Notes: generated by a model from the letters alone, not told the origin. 64,000 nucleotides of DNA from Bradyrhizobium sp. AUGA SZCCT0283 (GCF_018130385.1 NZ_JAFCLU010000001.1:1-64000); one strand, 5' to 3'. Shown: positions 34,161-42,319, counted from the first letter of the stretch. Translations and numbers: made by a program.

Positions 34161-34985
34161 ATTCAAATCGCGGCCGCGATACTCGCAATTGCAGCACCCG
34201 CGCTTGCGCAAGCGCCGAGCCAGGCGCAACGCGACGCGATCAAATCCCAGTGCCGCTCAGACTACATCGCGCATTGCTCCAGCGTGCCGTCGGGGACCGA
34301 GGCGTCCCTGCAATGCCTGCAGAAGAACATGTCGAGCCTCTCATCGAACTGCCAGAGCGCTGTGCGCGCCGTCGAAGCGCCGGCGGCAGCACCCGCCAAG
34401 CCGGCAGAAGCGGCCAAGCCCGCTGAGACCGCCAAGCCGGCCGAGGCCGCGACGCCGAAATCCGCAGCGCCGGCGGCTGCAACGGCAGCGCCGGCTAAAT
34501 CTGCGGAGCCAAAGGCCGCAGCTGGCGCCTCTGCCGGTCAGCCGACCAGCGCACAGACGTCCGCCATCCGCAGCGCGTGCCGCTCCGATTATCCGAAGGT
34601 CTGCGCCGGCGTGCCGACCGGCGGCGCGCCGGCGCAGCAATGCCTGGAAAAGAACAGAGCGAAACTTTCAGCGGGCTGCGAGAAAGCCGTCGCCGCCGTT
34701 AGCGGCGGTGGCGCGGCAGCAGCATCCCCCGCGGCAGGTGCGGCTCCGGCCGCAGCGGGGGCAGCGGCCACCGCGGCTCCGGCGGCTCCGACCGTGATCG
34801 TGCTGCGGCCGATGCGGCCGCGCGAAGAGCTGTTCGTGCTGCGATCGGCCTGCGGCGCCGACGTCCGCACCATTTGCGGCGGCGTGCCCGCTGGCGGCGG
34901 TCGGATCGTGCAATGTCTTGCAACCAACGCCGCCCAGCTTTCGCCGGCGTGCAAGGATGTTCTGTCCCAGTTCGCCGCGCGATAG
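34161..34985 (+). CDS. Secreted Cys-rich repeat protein with no canonical start codon
   Basis: Three repeats of the form (A/Q)C-R-S-DY-xxC-xxVPxGxxxxxQCLxxNxxxLSxxC (Cys-rich GLG1-like) at about residues 25-65, 135-175 and 225-265, joined by Ala/Pro/Lys-rich linkers. In frame upstream lies a clear signal peptide (IAAAILAIAAPALAQ) before the first repeat. The frame is open back to a TGA near 34078, with no ATG, GTG, TTG or CTG. ATT 34161, 3 bases after AAAGGA, is the likeliest initiator. A start at GTG 34284 would cut off the signal and half of repeat 1. Either ATT is used or an ATG was mutated. Confidence 0.65.
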   Translation: MQIAAAILAIAAPALAQAPSQAQRDAIKSQCRSDYIAHCSSVPSGTEASLQCLQKNMSSLSSNCQSAVRAVEAPAAAPAKPAEAAKPAETAKPAEAATPKSAAPAAATAAPAKSAEPKAAAGASAGQPTSAQTSAIRSACRSDYPKVCAGVPTGGAPAQQCLEKNRAKLSAGCEKAVAAVSGGGAAAASPAAGAAPAAAGAAATAAPAAPTVIVLRPMRPREELFVLRSACGADVRTICGGVPAGGGRIVQCLATNAAQLSPACKDVLSQFAAR

Positions 34986-35027
34986 AACGCACGGCGATGG
35001 CTGTCCACGATTGACCGGTTTTGCCGT

Positions 35028-35387
35028 TCACTCGCCTCCGCGAAAGGCGAGGATCAGCTGAATGAGGCGAACCGAGAGGGCGATATAGAGGACCGTCATC
35101 AGGATTTGGTACGCAATATGCCAATTGAGCCTGGCGAGCTTGTAGAGACCGTCGAGGAAGTTCAGCAACAGGAGAATGACGCCGAACAGCATGACGCCGC
35201 GGCCGATTAGACCATGGCGCAGATAGCCGAACAGCACGATCGCTGGCTCACTGCTCGAGACATGGGCGCCGGCCGATACGATCAGCGTCCCGATGATCAT
35301 CTTCTCGACGTGAGAAAAAATTTCCCTGGAGACCGGCTCGACCTGTTTGGAATAGAACGCCAGCCATTTGGCCCTGACCTGCGCCAT
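35028..35387 (-). CDS. Small integral membrane protein
   Basis: A 119-residue protein with a soluble N-terminal 25 residues (KWLAFYSKQVEPVSREIFSH) and three membrane helices, the longest being GVMLFGVILLLLNFLDGLYK. The composition and the hydrophobic periodicity support a real gene; I do not recognise the family. It converges with the Cys-rich gene, 42 bases apart. Function unknown. Confidence 0.6.
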   Translation of the reverse strand: MAQVRAKWLAFYSKQVEPVSREIFSHVEKMIIGTLIVSAGAHVSSSEPAIVLFGYLRHGLIGRGVMLFGVILLLLNFLDGLYKLARLNWHIAYQILMTVLYIALSVRLIQLILAFRGGE

Positions 35388-35642
35388 TGGGTTTTCCCTG
35401 CAACGATGAATGGGAGCTTCACTACAGCGGGTCGGCGATCAGGAAGCAAGAACGCCGCCTGCCTGGTTTGCGGATAGTCCGAGAAGAAATGAGGGGACGG
35501 CCGGCGTTCATGCCGGCCGTCAACCGAAACGAGATCGGCGTGCGCGAAAACCGCCACAGGTATCCGCAGAACCTTCCGAAAAACTTTCAAGAAAAAACTT
35601 TCAAGACCTGAACATCAACCAGTACCAGTCCGGGAGACCAAC

Positions 35643-35852
35643 ATGCGTTCCTTCCTGCTGATGGCAGCCGCCGTGCTGTCTTTTTCCGCCACCATGACGT
35701 TTGAAACCACCGAGGCCAATGCGGTGGTTTGCGCCCGCGGCGTCGTTCGCGCCGGCTGCGCCGGAGCCCGTGGCGCGGTCGTCGTCCGCAAGCCTGCCGT
35801 GGCCTGCAGGACCGTGGTGGTGAACGGCGTGAAGGTTCGCCGCTGCACCTGA
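35643..35852 (+). CDS. Small secreted Cys-containing protein
   Basis: A 69-residue protein with a signal peptide ending NAVV and a mature part of about 40 residues with four Cys (VCARG, GCAGA, ACRTV, RRCT) and a Val/Arg-rich body (GAVVVRKP). Pairs of Cys suggest disulphide bonds outside the cytoplasm. GGGAGACCAAC gives a good ribosome site for ATG 35643. I do not know its role; small proteins with this shape are common in Bradyrhizobium. Confidence 0.6.
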   Translation: MRSFLLMAAAVLSFSATMTFETTEANAVVCARGVVRAGCAGARGAVVVRKPAVACRTVVVNGVKVRRCT

Positions 35853-36050
35853 GCCCCAGGGGTTTCCATCGAAGGCCCGGTCTGGCCGAAGCTGCCGCAG
35901 AGCGGACAACCGTTCGCGGACAGAACCGGCGGGGCTGAAACAGGCCATTGGCGCCCGGTTCTGACGCAGGTCGGGACCGGATGCTTCTTCGTTCCCTGAT
36001 CATTTTTCTGTAGCGCAAATTTCCGGCGCGGATTAGTCTCCAGCCCAAAT

Positions 36051-36069
36051 TAGTAAGTATACTGTCGAT
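36051..36069 (+). promoter_or_regulatory. Putative MarR operator and -10 of the monooxygenase operon
   Basis: TAGTAAGTATACTGTC (36051-36066) lies 16 bases before the GTG start. Its centre AGTATACT is an 8-bp palindrome and contains a -10-like TATACT. The identical 16-mer occurs at 40199-40214 before gentisate dioxygenase. The shared element suggests that one regulator, probably the MarR protein at 39008, controls both operons. Confidence 0.6.
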
Positions 36070-36081
36070 TGGGAGGAAGAC

Positions 36082-37221
36082 GTGCGCATCGCCGTCATCG
36101 GCGGAGGCCCCGGCGGTCTCTACTTCGCCTATCTCTGGAAACGGCGTCATCCGGACGTGCAGATCGACCTGTTCGAACAGAACCCCGAAGGCGCGACCTG
36201 GGGGTTCGGCGTGGTGTTCTCCGAACAGGCGCTGGAATTCCTGCGCGCCGACGATCCCGACACCGTCGACGCCATCACGCCGCGGATGGAGAGCTGGAAG
36301 AACATCACGCTCAACCTGGATGGGCAGAGCGTCGAGATCGACGGCGTCGGCTTCTCCTCGATCGGCCGGCTCGAACTGTTGACCATCCTGCAGCAGCGCG
36401 TGCGCGCGGCCGGAATCGCCGCGCGATACAACACCACGATCCAGTCACTGGACGAACTCGGGGGATACGACCTGATCGTCGCCGCCGACGGGCTGAACTC
36501 GCTGGTGCGCCGCGGCTTCGAGAAGGAATTCGGCACGACGGTATCGCACTCAACCAACAAATTCGCCTGGTACGGCACCAGCAAACGCTTTGCCACGCTG
36601 TCGCAGACCTTTGTGAAGACCGATCTCGGATCGTTCAACGCCCACCACTATCGCTATTCGCCCTCCATGAGCACGTTCCTTGTCGAATGCGATGCGGCGA
36701 CCTGGCAGGCCTACGGCTTCGAGCACAAGACCATCGAGCAGTCACAGGCGATCTGCGAGGAGATATTTGCCGACACGCTGGATGGCCATTCGCTGGTCTC
36801 GAACAAGTCGGTGTGGCGCAACTTTCCCTGGATCTGGAACGAGAACTGGTCGCACGGCAACATGGTGCTGATCGGCGACGCCCTGCATACCGCGCATTTC
36901 TCGATCGGCTCGGGCACCCGGCTCGCCATCGAAGACGCGATCGCGCTGACCAAGGCGCTGGAGGCGGAGACGGAGATTGCCGCAGGCCTCGCCCGCTACC
37001 AGGCCGAACGCAAGCCGATCGTGCAGAAGCTGGTGACGGCGGCGCGTACCAGCGCCGACTGGTACGAACATTTCCCGGAACGCATGAAGCTCGACCTGAT
37101 GGATTTTGCCTACAGCTACATCACCCGCTCGGGACGGATCGCCGATGCGCGGCTGCGCGCGATGTCGCCCGAATTCATGGCGCGCTACGAGGCGGAAAAG
37201 AAGATCGGGAGCCAGGCATGA
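36082..37221 (+). CDS. FAD-dependent monooxygenase, salicylyl-CoA 5-hydroxylase-like
   Basis: A 379-residue class A flavoprotein. FAD loop VIGGGPGGLYFAYLWKRRHP, then RLELLTILQQR (DG-type pairing arginine), DLIVAADGLNS and IGDALHTAHFSIGSGTRLA. The HTAHFSIGSGTRLAIEDA segment is characteristic of the SdgC/salicylyl-CoA 5-hydroxylase group rather than free-acid hydroxylases. With the CoA ligase next to it (4-base overlap) and gentisate dioxygenase nearby, it likely hydroxylates an aryl-CoA on the way to gentisate. GGGAGGAAGAC precedes the GTG start. A close alternative is 2-aminobenzoyl-CoA or 3-hydroxybenzoyl-CoA as substrate. Confidence 0.8.
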   Translation: MRIAVIGGGPGGLYFAYLWKRRHPDVQIDLFEQNPEGATWGFGVVFSEQALEFLRADDPDTVDAITPRMESWKNITLNLDGQSVEIDGVGFSSIGRLELLTILQQRVRAAGIAARYNTTIQSLDELGGYDLIVAADGLNSLVRRGFEKEFGTTVSHSTNKFAWYGTSKRFATLSQTFVKTDLGSFNAHHYRYSPSMSTFLVECDAATWQAYGFEHKTIEQSQAICEEIFADTLDGHSLVSNKSVWRNFPWIWNENWSHGNMVLIGDALHTAHFSIGSGTRLAIEDAIALTKALEAETEIAAGLARYQAERKPIVQKLVTAARTSADWYEHFPERMKLDLMDFAYSYITRSGRIADARLRAMSPEFMARYEAEKKIGSQA

Positions 37222-38831
37222 CGTCAGCAATTTCCGACTTGGTGCCCCGCGACAATCCCGGCGCGCGTGAGATCGGCTTTACGATTCCGGAAAGCTATAA
37301 CGCCGGCCGCATCCTGTTCGACAACCTCAGCCACGGCCGCGGCGACCGGCTGGCGCTGACCGGCCCCGGCGGCACCCGCACTTACGCAGAGCTCTGCGCC
37401 GAGGCTTCGCAATGGGGGCATGGCTTCCAGTCGCTCGGCCTGAAGCGCGGCGACCGCATCCTGATGTTCCTCGACGACACGCCGGCCTACCCGGCGGCGT
37501 TCTTCGGCGCAGTGCGGTCCGGCTTCGTGCCGCTGTTGATCAACACGCTGACGCCGCCGGATTTGCTGCAGTTTTATCTCTCGGACGCCGGCGCGGCCGT
37601 GGCGGTTGCGGAGGCTGAGTTTACCTCGCGGTTCAATGCGGAGGCCTGCAAGGATACGCCGCTGCAAACCTTGATCGTTGTCAATGGCGTGGCGGACGAA
37701 CACGCCGTGCCGAAAACCCTGATCGCCCAGCAATGGTTGCAGGGATTCTCCACCGATCTGCCGGAAGCCGACACCCAACGCGACGACATGGCGTTCTGGA
37801 TGTATTCATCCGGCTCGACCGGACGCCCCAAGGGCATCGTGCATCTGCAGCACGACATGGCCTATAGCGAGCAGGCGTTTGCCCGCAACGTGCTCAAGCT
37901 TACGCCCGATGACATCTGCTTCTCGGTGCCGAAGATTTTCTTCGCCTATGGCTTTGGCAACGCCATCACCTTCCCGTTCTCGGTCGGCGCGGCGACGCTG
38001 CTGCTGCCCGGCCAGCCGAAGCCGGCAACGATCTTCGAGGCGATCGGAAAATACCGGCCGTCGGTGTTCTACGGATTGCCGACGCTCTATACCTCGCTGA
38101 CCAAGGCCGAGGGTGCTTCGGCCACCGATTTCTCCTCGCTGCGGATGGCGCTGTCGGCCGCCGAAGTGCTGTCGGCGGAAGTCTTCAACGGCTGGAAGGC
38201 GCTGACGGGGCTCGAGATCATCGAGGGATTGGGCTCCACGGAGGCCCTGCATATCTACCTTTCCAATCGCCCCGAAAGCAAAAAACTCGGCGCCGCGGGC
38301 CTGCGCGTTCCCGGCTACGAAATCCTGCTGAAGGACAAGGACGGCCGCGAGGTCGGAGACAACGAGGAAGGCATTTTGTGGGTGCGCGGCGATTCCAATA
38401 CGCCGCTGTACTGGAACCGGCCGGACAAGTCGGCGGAGACTATCCGTGAGGAGGGGTGGATCTACACCGGCGACCGTTTCGTCCGCGACAGCGACGGCTT
38501 CCATTTCTTCCGCGGCCGCGCCGACGACCTGATCAAGATATCAGGCCAGTGGGTTTACCCGCTGGAAGTCGAACTGTGCCTCGCCGAGCATCCCGACATC
38601 CGGGAATGCGCCGTCTTCGCCGCCGAACTGCCGGATCGGCGCATGACGCTGAAGGCGGTGGTGGTGATGAACAAGGGCGAGTTCGACAGCAAGGATGCGA
38701 CGAAGGCGCTGCAGGATTACGTCAAGGCAAAGCTGCTGCCCTACAAGTACCCGCGCGAGATCCGGTTCATCGCGGAACTGCCGAAGACGGGCACGGGCAA
38801 GATCGACCGACAGGCGCTGATGAGGATGTAG
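37218..38831 (+). CDS. Aryl-CoA ligase, benzoate-CoA ligase family
   Basis: A 537-residue acyl-AMP-forming enzyme. Motifs: P-loop YSSGSTGRPKGIVHLQHD, YGLPTLYTSL, EGLGSTEALHIYLSN (the benzoate-CoA-ligase-type A5 motif), GWIYTGDRF, RADDLIKISGQWVYPLEVE and the catalytic Lys in KTGTGKIDR. It makes an aromatic CoA thioester from ATP, CoA and a hydroxybenzoate. ATG 37218 overlaps the hydroxylase stop (ATGA). Substrate is inferred as salicylate or 3-hydroxybenzoate from context only. Confidence 0.85.
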   Translation: MTSAISDLVPRDNPGAREIGFTIPESYNAGRILFDNLSHGRGDRLALTGPGGTRTYAELCAEASQWGHGFQSLGLKRGDRILMFLDDTPAYPAAFFGAVRSGFVPLLINTLTPPDLLQFYLSDAGAAVAVAEAEFTSRFNAEACKDTPLQTLIVVNGVADEHAVPKTLIAQQWLQGFSTDLPEADTQRDDMAFWMYSSGSTGRPKGIVHLQHDMAYSEQAFARNVLKLTPDDICFSVPKIFFAYGFGNAITFPFSVGAATLLLPGQPKPATIFEAIGKYRPSVFYGLPTLYTSLTKAEGASATDFSSLRMALSAAEVLSAEVFNGWKALTGLEIIEGLGSTEALHIYLSNRPESKKLGAAGLRVPGYEILLKDKDGREVGDNEEGILWVRGDSNTPLYWNRPDKSAETIREEGWIYTGDRFVRDSDGFHFFRGRADDLIKISGQWVYPLEVELCLAEHPDIRECAVFAAELPDRRMTLKAVVVMNKGEFDSKDATKALQDYVKAKLLPYKYPREIRFIAELPKTGTGKIDRQALMRM

Positions 38832-38847
38832 CGGCAACAAACTCGGT

Positions 38848-38967
38848 GTCGTCCCTGCGAACGCAGGGACCCATAACCACTGATGCTTGTGTTCCGATCG
38901 CTGTAGCCCCCGCGTGCCTAACACCACTTCCTGTGGTTATGGGTCCCGGCTCAAGGCCGGGACGACG
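38848..38967. repeat. Hairpin element (GTCGTCCCTGCG...family)
   Basis: The left arm GTCGTCCCTGCGAACGCAGG is itself a small hairpin; ACCCATAACCAC pairs with GTGGTTATGGGT, and the right arm ends GGCCGGGACGAC. A related copy is at 53131-53246. It follows the CoA ligase stop by about 17 bases and faces the MarR stop, so it may end both transcripts. Confidence 0.85.
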
Positions 38968-39007
38968 GCGGAGATTTTGGCATTAGCTCCCCGTCCGTAA
39001 CACTCCC

Positions 39008-39517
39008 TCACCCCGCTTTCCCCAGATGCTCCAGCGCGTCTTCGGCGCGCAGCGGCACGCGTGAAGCTTCGTTGTTGAGATCGACGAGTTGCGTCAGTAG
39101 CGCCAGCAGGGCCTTGCGGTCGGCCGGCTTCAAGGGCTGCAGCATCCTTGACTGCGCTCGCTCCACCGAGGGCATGATGTCGCGCAGCACGGCTGCGCCC
39201 GATTTGGTCAAATGGAGCAGCTTGACGCGCTTGTCCCCGCGCGACGGCTTGCGTTCGATCAGCGCCTTGCTCTCCAGCCGCTCGATCACGTTGCCGAGCG
39301 TCGAGCGGTCGAAGGCGATCACCGCCGACAGCCGCGTGGCGTCGATGCCGGGATGGGTGTGGATCGCCACCAGCGCCGCATATTGCACCGGCGTCAGGTC
39401 GAACGCGCTGCATTCCTCGACGAAGATCGAGACCGCAATCTGCTGCATCCTGCGGAACAGGTAGCCGGGCGCGGTATAGACCGCGTCCATCGTGATGGGG
39501 GATGGCTTACTCGGCAT
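39008..39517 (-). CDS. MarR-family transcriptional regulator
   Basis: A 169-residue winged-helix protein: LTPVQYAALVAIHTHPGID, the recognition helix DRSTLGNVIERLESKALIER and the wing PSRGDKRVKLLHLTKSG. MarR repressors of aromatic clusters usually sense the aryl-CoA or the acid. ATG 39517 overlaps the end of maleylpyruvate isomerase by 11 bases, so the two are one transcript; ATG 39490 is an alternative. Targets are probably the two TAGTAAGTATACTGTC sites at 36051 and 40199. Confidence 0.85.
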   Translation of the reverse strand: MPSKPSPITMDAVYTAPGYLFRRMQQIAVSIFVEECSAFDLTPVQYAALVAIHTHPGIDATRLSAVIAFDRSTLGNVIERLESKALIERKPSRGDKRVKLLHLTKSGAAVLRDIMPSVERAQSRMLQPLKPADRKALLALLTQLVDLNNEASRVPLRAEDALEHLGKAG

Positions 39518-40139
39518 CGGGCTGCCTGTCCGGTGCGGCATCAGTGAACGCCTTGATTTTCCTGGCCGCGGCTTCTGCCTCGAGCAGGCGCGGAAACGCT
39601 GCGACGTCGACACCGAAGCGCCGTGCGTTGGCAAGCTGCGGCACCAGGCAGAGGTCCGCAACCGTCGGCGTCGCCCCGAAACAGAACGGCCCCTTCTCGC
39701 CCTTGATCAGCGCTTCACAGGCGGCCAAGCCTTCGCGATTGGCCCAGGCCGCCCATTCCGTCACTTTTTCCTCGGCCACGCCGAGCTGGCGCAGCCGGGC
39801 CAGAACCTTCAAGTTCTGCACCGGATGGATATCGCAGGCGATGGCCAGTGCGAAGGCGCGCACCTTGGCGCGGCGCAGCGGATCCTTTGGCAACAGCGGC
39901 GGGCTGGGGTGGGTCTCGTCCAGCCATTCGATGATGGCGAGCGACTGGGTCAGCGCCGCGCCGTCGTCACTCTCCAGCGTCGGCACCAGCCCCTGCGGGT
40001 TGATCGCGAGATAGGCAGGCGCGCATTGTTCGCCCTTGCGAAGGTGATGCGGCAGATGATCGGTCGACAACCCCTTGAGGTTCAGCGCGATCCTGACCCG
40101 GTATGCCGCGCTGCTGCGGAAATAGCCATGCAGCTTCAT
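39507..40139 (-). CDS. maiA: Maleylpyruvate/maleylacetoacetate isomerase (zeta-class GST)
   Basis: A 210-residue glutathione-transferase fold protein: LHGYFRSSAAYRVRIALNLKG (active-site Ser region), INPQGLVPTLE, LTQSLAIIEWLDETHP (glutathione-binding) and the C-terminal TPTVADLCLVPQLANARRFGV that marks the zeta class. In the gentisate route it isomerises maleylpyruvate to fumarylpyruvate. GGGAGG lies 7 bases before ATG 40139. It is divergent from gentisate dioxygenase and shares the 111-bp promoter region. Maleylacetoacetate isomerase is the alternative name; context favours gentisate. Confidence 0.85.
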   Translation of the reverse strand: MKLHGYFRSSAAYRVRIALNLKGLSTDHLPHHLRKGEQCAPAYLAINPQGLVPTLESDDGAALTQSLAIIEWLDETHPSPPLLPKDPLRRAKVRAFALAIACDIHPVQNLKVLARLRQLGVAEEKVTEWAAWANREGLAACEALIKGEKGPFCFGATPTVADLCLVPQLANARRFGVDVAAFPRLLEAEAAARKIKAFTDAAPDRQPDAE

Positions 40140-40180
40140 CGGAACCTCCCTCGGTTTTTGTCGTTTGCCCCGGCGGGCCG

Positions 40181-40219
40181 TGATTGACGCTATCCATATA
40201 GTAAGTATACTGTCAATCA
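40181..40219 (+). promoter_or_regulatory. Promoter and putative MarR operator of the gentisate operons
   Basis: TGATTGAC (40181-40188) and GTCAATCA (40212-40219) form a perfect 8-bp inverted repeat. Within it, TTGACG (40184-40189) and TATACT (40206-40211) are 16 bases apart, a good sigma-70 promoter for the rightward dioxygenase gene. TAGTAAGTATACTGTC (40199-40214) is identical to the element at 36051. A bound regulator would cover the -10. Confidence 0.65.
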
Positions 40220-40250
40220 TGAAACAATAAAGAGTGACGGGAGGCTGACC

Positions 40251-41291
40251 ATGGAAGCCGTGCAGAAGACCCCGGAACGCGAGGCGTTCTACAAGAAGAT
40301 CGACGGCGAGAATCTTTCCGCGCTGTGGAACGTGCTGGGCGATCTCGTTACGCCGGAGCCGCGAAGCGCCTGCCGGCCTCACTTGTGGAAATTCGATTCG
40401 ATCCGCGATTACATGACCGAAGCCGGCAGGCTGATCACCGCCAAGGAAGCCGAGCGGCGGGTGCTGGTGCTGGAAAATCCCGGCCTGCGCGGCCAGTCGA
40501 AGGTCACGACATCGCTGTTTGCCGGCGTGCAGATGGTGGTTCCGGGCGACGTCGCCCCGGCGCACCGCCACAGCCAGTCGGCGCTGCGTTTCGTGCTCGA
40601 AGGCAAGGGCGCCTATACCACCGTCGACGGCGAGCGCACCGCGATGGAGCCGGGCGATTTCGTCATCACGCCGTCGATGACCTGGCACGACCATTCCAAT
40701 GAGACGAACGAGCCGATGTTCTGGCTCGACGGGCTCGACATCCCGATGGTGCAATTCTTCGATGCCTCCTTTGCCGAAGGATCGAACGAGGACCAGCAGA
40801 AGGTCTCCAAGCCCGCCGGCGACAGCTTTGCGCGCTACGGCCACAATCTGCTGCCGGTCGACGAGAAGCGCAAATCCAGGACCTCGCCGATCTTCAACTA
40901 TCCCTATCATTACACCCGCGAGGCGCTGGAGCAGGCCAAGACGCGCAACGAATGGGACGCCTGCCACGGGCTGAAGCTGAAATTCTCCAATCCCGCGACC
41001 GGCGATTTTGCGATGCCGACGATCGGCACCTTCATCCAGCTATTGCCGAAGGGTTTCAAGACTGCGCGCTACCGCTCGACCGACGCCACCGTGTTCGCCG
41101 CGATCGAAGGCAAGGGCCGCACCCGGATCGGCGACCAGATTTTCGAGTGGGGCGCGCGCGACCTGTTCGTGGTGCCGAGCTGGCACTGGGTCACGCACGA
41201 GGCCGACACCGACGCGGTGCTGTTCTCGTTCTCCGACCGTCCGGTGCAGCAGAAGCTCGATTTGTTCCGCGAAGACCGCGGCAATGCGTGA
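40251..41291 (+). CDS. Gentisate 1,2-dioxygenase
   Basis: A 346-residue bicupin. The N-terminal cupin has the iron ligands in PAHRHSQSALRFVLEGKG and in MTWHDHSNETNEPMFWLDGLDI; the second cupin (FIQLLPKGFKT, EWGARDLFVVPSWHWVTHE) is conserved too. It cleaves gentisate between C1 and C2 to give maleylpyruvate, handed to the divergent isomerase. ATG 40251 has GGGAGG 7 bases upstream. Length fits the family of about 340-350 residues. Confidence 0.92.
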   Translation: MEAVQKTPEREAFYKKIDGENLSALWNVLGDLVTPEPRSACRPHLWKFDSIRDYMTEAGRLITAKEAERRVLVLENPGLRGQSKVTTSLFAGVQMVVPGDVAPAHRHSQSALRFVLEGKGAYTTVDGERTAMEPGDFVITPSMTWHDHSNETNEPMFWLDGLDIPMVQFFDASFAEGSNEDQQKVSKPAGDSFARYGHNLLPVDEKRKSRTSPIFNYPYHYTREALEQAKTRNEWDACHGLKLKFSNPATGDFAMPTIGTFIQLLPKGFKTARYRSTDATVFAAIEGKGRTRIGDQIFEWGARDLFVVPSWHWVTHEADTDAVLFSFSDRPVQQKLDLFREDRGNA

Positions 41292-41313
41292 GCGCGCGGT
41301 TAGCGCCCTCCAC

Positions 41314-41397
41314 CGTCATTGCGGGCGAAGCGAAGCAATCCATCGCGCTGCAAGCGAAGTATGGATTGCTTCGTCGCTATCGCTCCTCGCAATGACG
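41314..41397. repeat. Hairpin element (CGTCATTGCG...family)
   Basis: CGTCATTGCGGGCGAAGCGA pairs loosely with the right arm ATCGCTCCTCGCAATGACG, with GCAATCCAT/ATGGATTGC pairing inside. It lies 22 bases after the gentisate dioxygenase stop and is directly followed by a second, unrelated element at 41407. Confidence 0.85.
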
Positions 41398-41406
41398 AGG
41401 ATACAG

Positions 41407-41493
41407 TAGAGTGGGCAAAGGAGCGCTAGCGACGTGCCCACCATTCTTGCGGAGACCGAAATGGTGGGCACGCTACGCTTTGCCCACCCTACT
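41407..41493. repeat. Inverted-repeat element, second copy of the 29491 family
   Basis: AGAGTGGGCAAAGGAGCG...GACGTGCCCACCAT pairs with ATGGTGGGCACG...CGCTTTGCCCACCCT. The arms match the element at 29491-29582 closely; the loop differs. It sits 8 bases from the stop of the ABC permease gene. Confidence 0.88.
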
Positions 41494-41500
41494 CCGTGCA

Positions 41501-42319
41501 TCATCGCCAATGCAGCAACCGTGTTTCCAGCACGTTGATCGCCTTCCCCACCGCCAGCCCGAACAGCGACAGGATCACGACACCGGCGAGCAACTGATCG
41601 GTCTGCATCAGATTGCCGGCCTGCAGCACGAAGGCGCCGATGCCGAACTGGGCGCCGATCATTTCGGCGCTTACCACCAGCAATAGCGCCACTGACGCCG
41701 TGATGCGGAAACCCGCGAGGATCGAGGGCAGCGCGCCCGGCCAGATCACCCTGGTCACGATGGCATGGAACGGCACGTTGAAACTCTGCGCCATCCGGAT
41801 CAGGTTGCGCGGCACCGCGTCGACGCCGCTATAGACCGAGATCGCGGTGGAGAAGAATACACCGAGCGCAATGGTCGCGATCTTCGGCTCCTCGCCGATC
41901 CCGAGCCAGAGGATCAACAGCGGCAGCAGCGCAATCTTCGGGATCGGAAACAGCGCCGAAATGAAGGTGATACCGACGCCGCGCGCCAGCGTCGACAGCC
42001 CGATCGCAAAGCCGATGATGACACCGGCGACGGTGCCGAGCAGCCAGCCGCTGCCGATGCGAACGACCGAAGCCGATACATGTTGCCAGAGCGCGCCTGA
42101 CATCGCGAGCTTGTAGAGTGCGACCGCGATCGCTGACGGCGCCGGCAGGAACAGCGGATTGACCCAGCCGGCACTGCCGGCGAGCTGCCACAGCGCGATG
42201 ACCAGCGCGAGCGCCGTCCAGCCGGAGGCGCGTCCCGCCTTTGGTACAAAGCCGGCGCCGCGAAATGCGACCGGCCGCACTTCGGTTACGCGATCGTCCT
42301 GCGGCGCGCGCTCAAGCAT
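41501..42319 (-). CDS. ABC transporter permease, SsuC/TauC-like
   Basis: A 272-residue permease with about six helices and the cytoplasmic EAA-like loop FNVPFHAIVTRVIWPGALPSIL. The segment GWVNPLFLPAPSAIAVALY is typical of this family. It partners the ATPase upstream; ATG 42319 overlaps its end by 8 bases. Substrate unknown. It is the last gene of the cluster that runs leftward from about 47.3 kb. Confidence 0.85.
   Translation of the reverse strand: MLERAPQDDRVTEVRPVAFRGAGFVPKAGRASGWTALALVIALWQLAGSAGWVNPLFLPAPSAIAVALYKLAMSGALWQHVSASVVRIGSGWLLGTVAGVIIGFAIGLSTLARGVGITFISALFPIPKIALLPLLILWLGIGEEPKIATIALGVFFSTAISVYSGVDAVPRNLIRMAQSFNVPFHAIVTRVIWPGALPSILAGFRITASVALLLVVSAEMIGAQFGIGAFVLQAGNLMQTDQLLAGVVILSLFGLAVGKAINVLETRLLHWR

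Noticed and set aside
33985..34797. A 270-codon Arg/Pro-rich frame overlapping the Cys-rich protein
   Set aside because: It is a +1 shadow of the true frame, which has a signal peptide and Cys repeats.
36069..37217. Extended N-terminus for the CoA ligase running through the hydroxylase gene
   Set aside because: The frame is open but the residues are Arg-rich noise; the ligase starts at ATG 37218 where the family begins.
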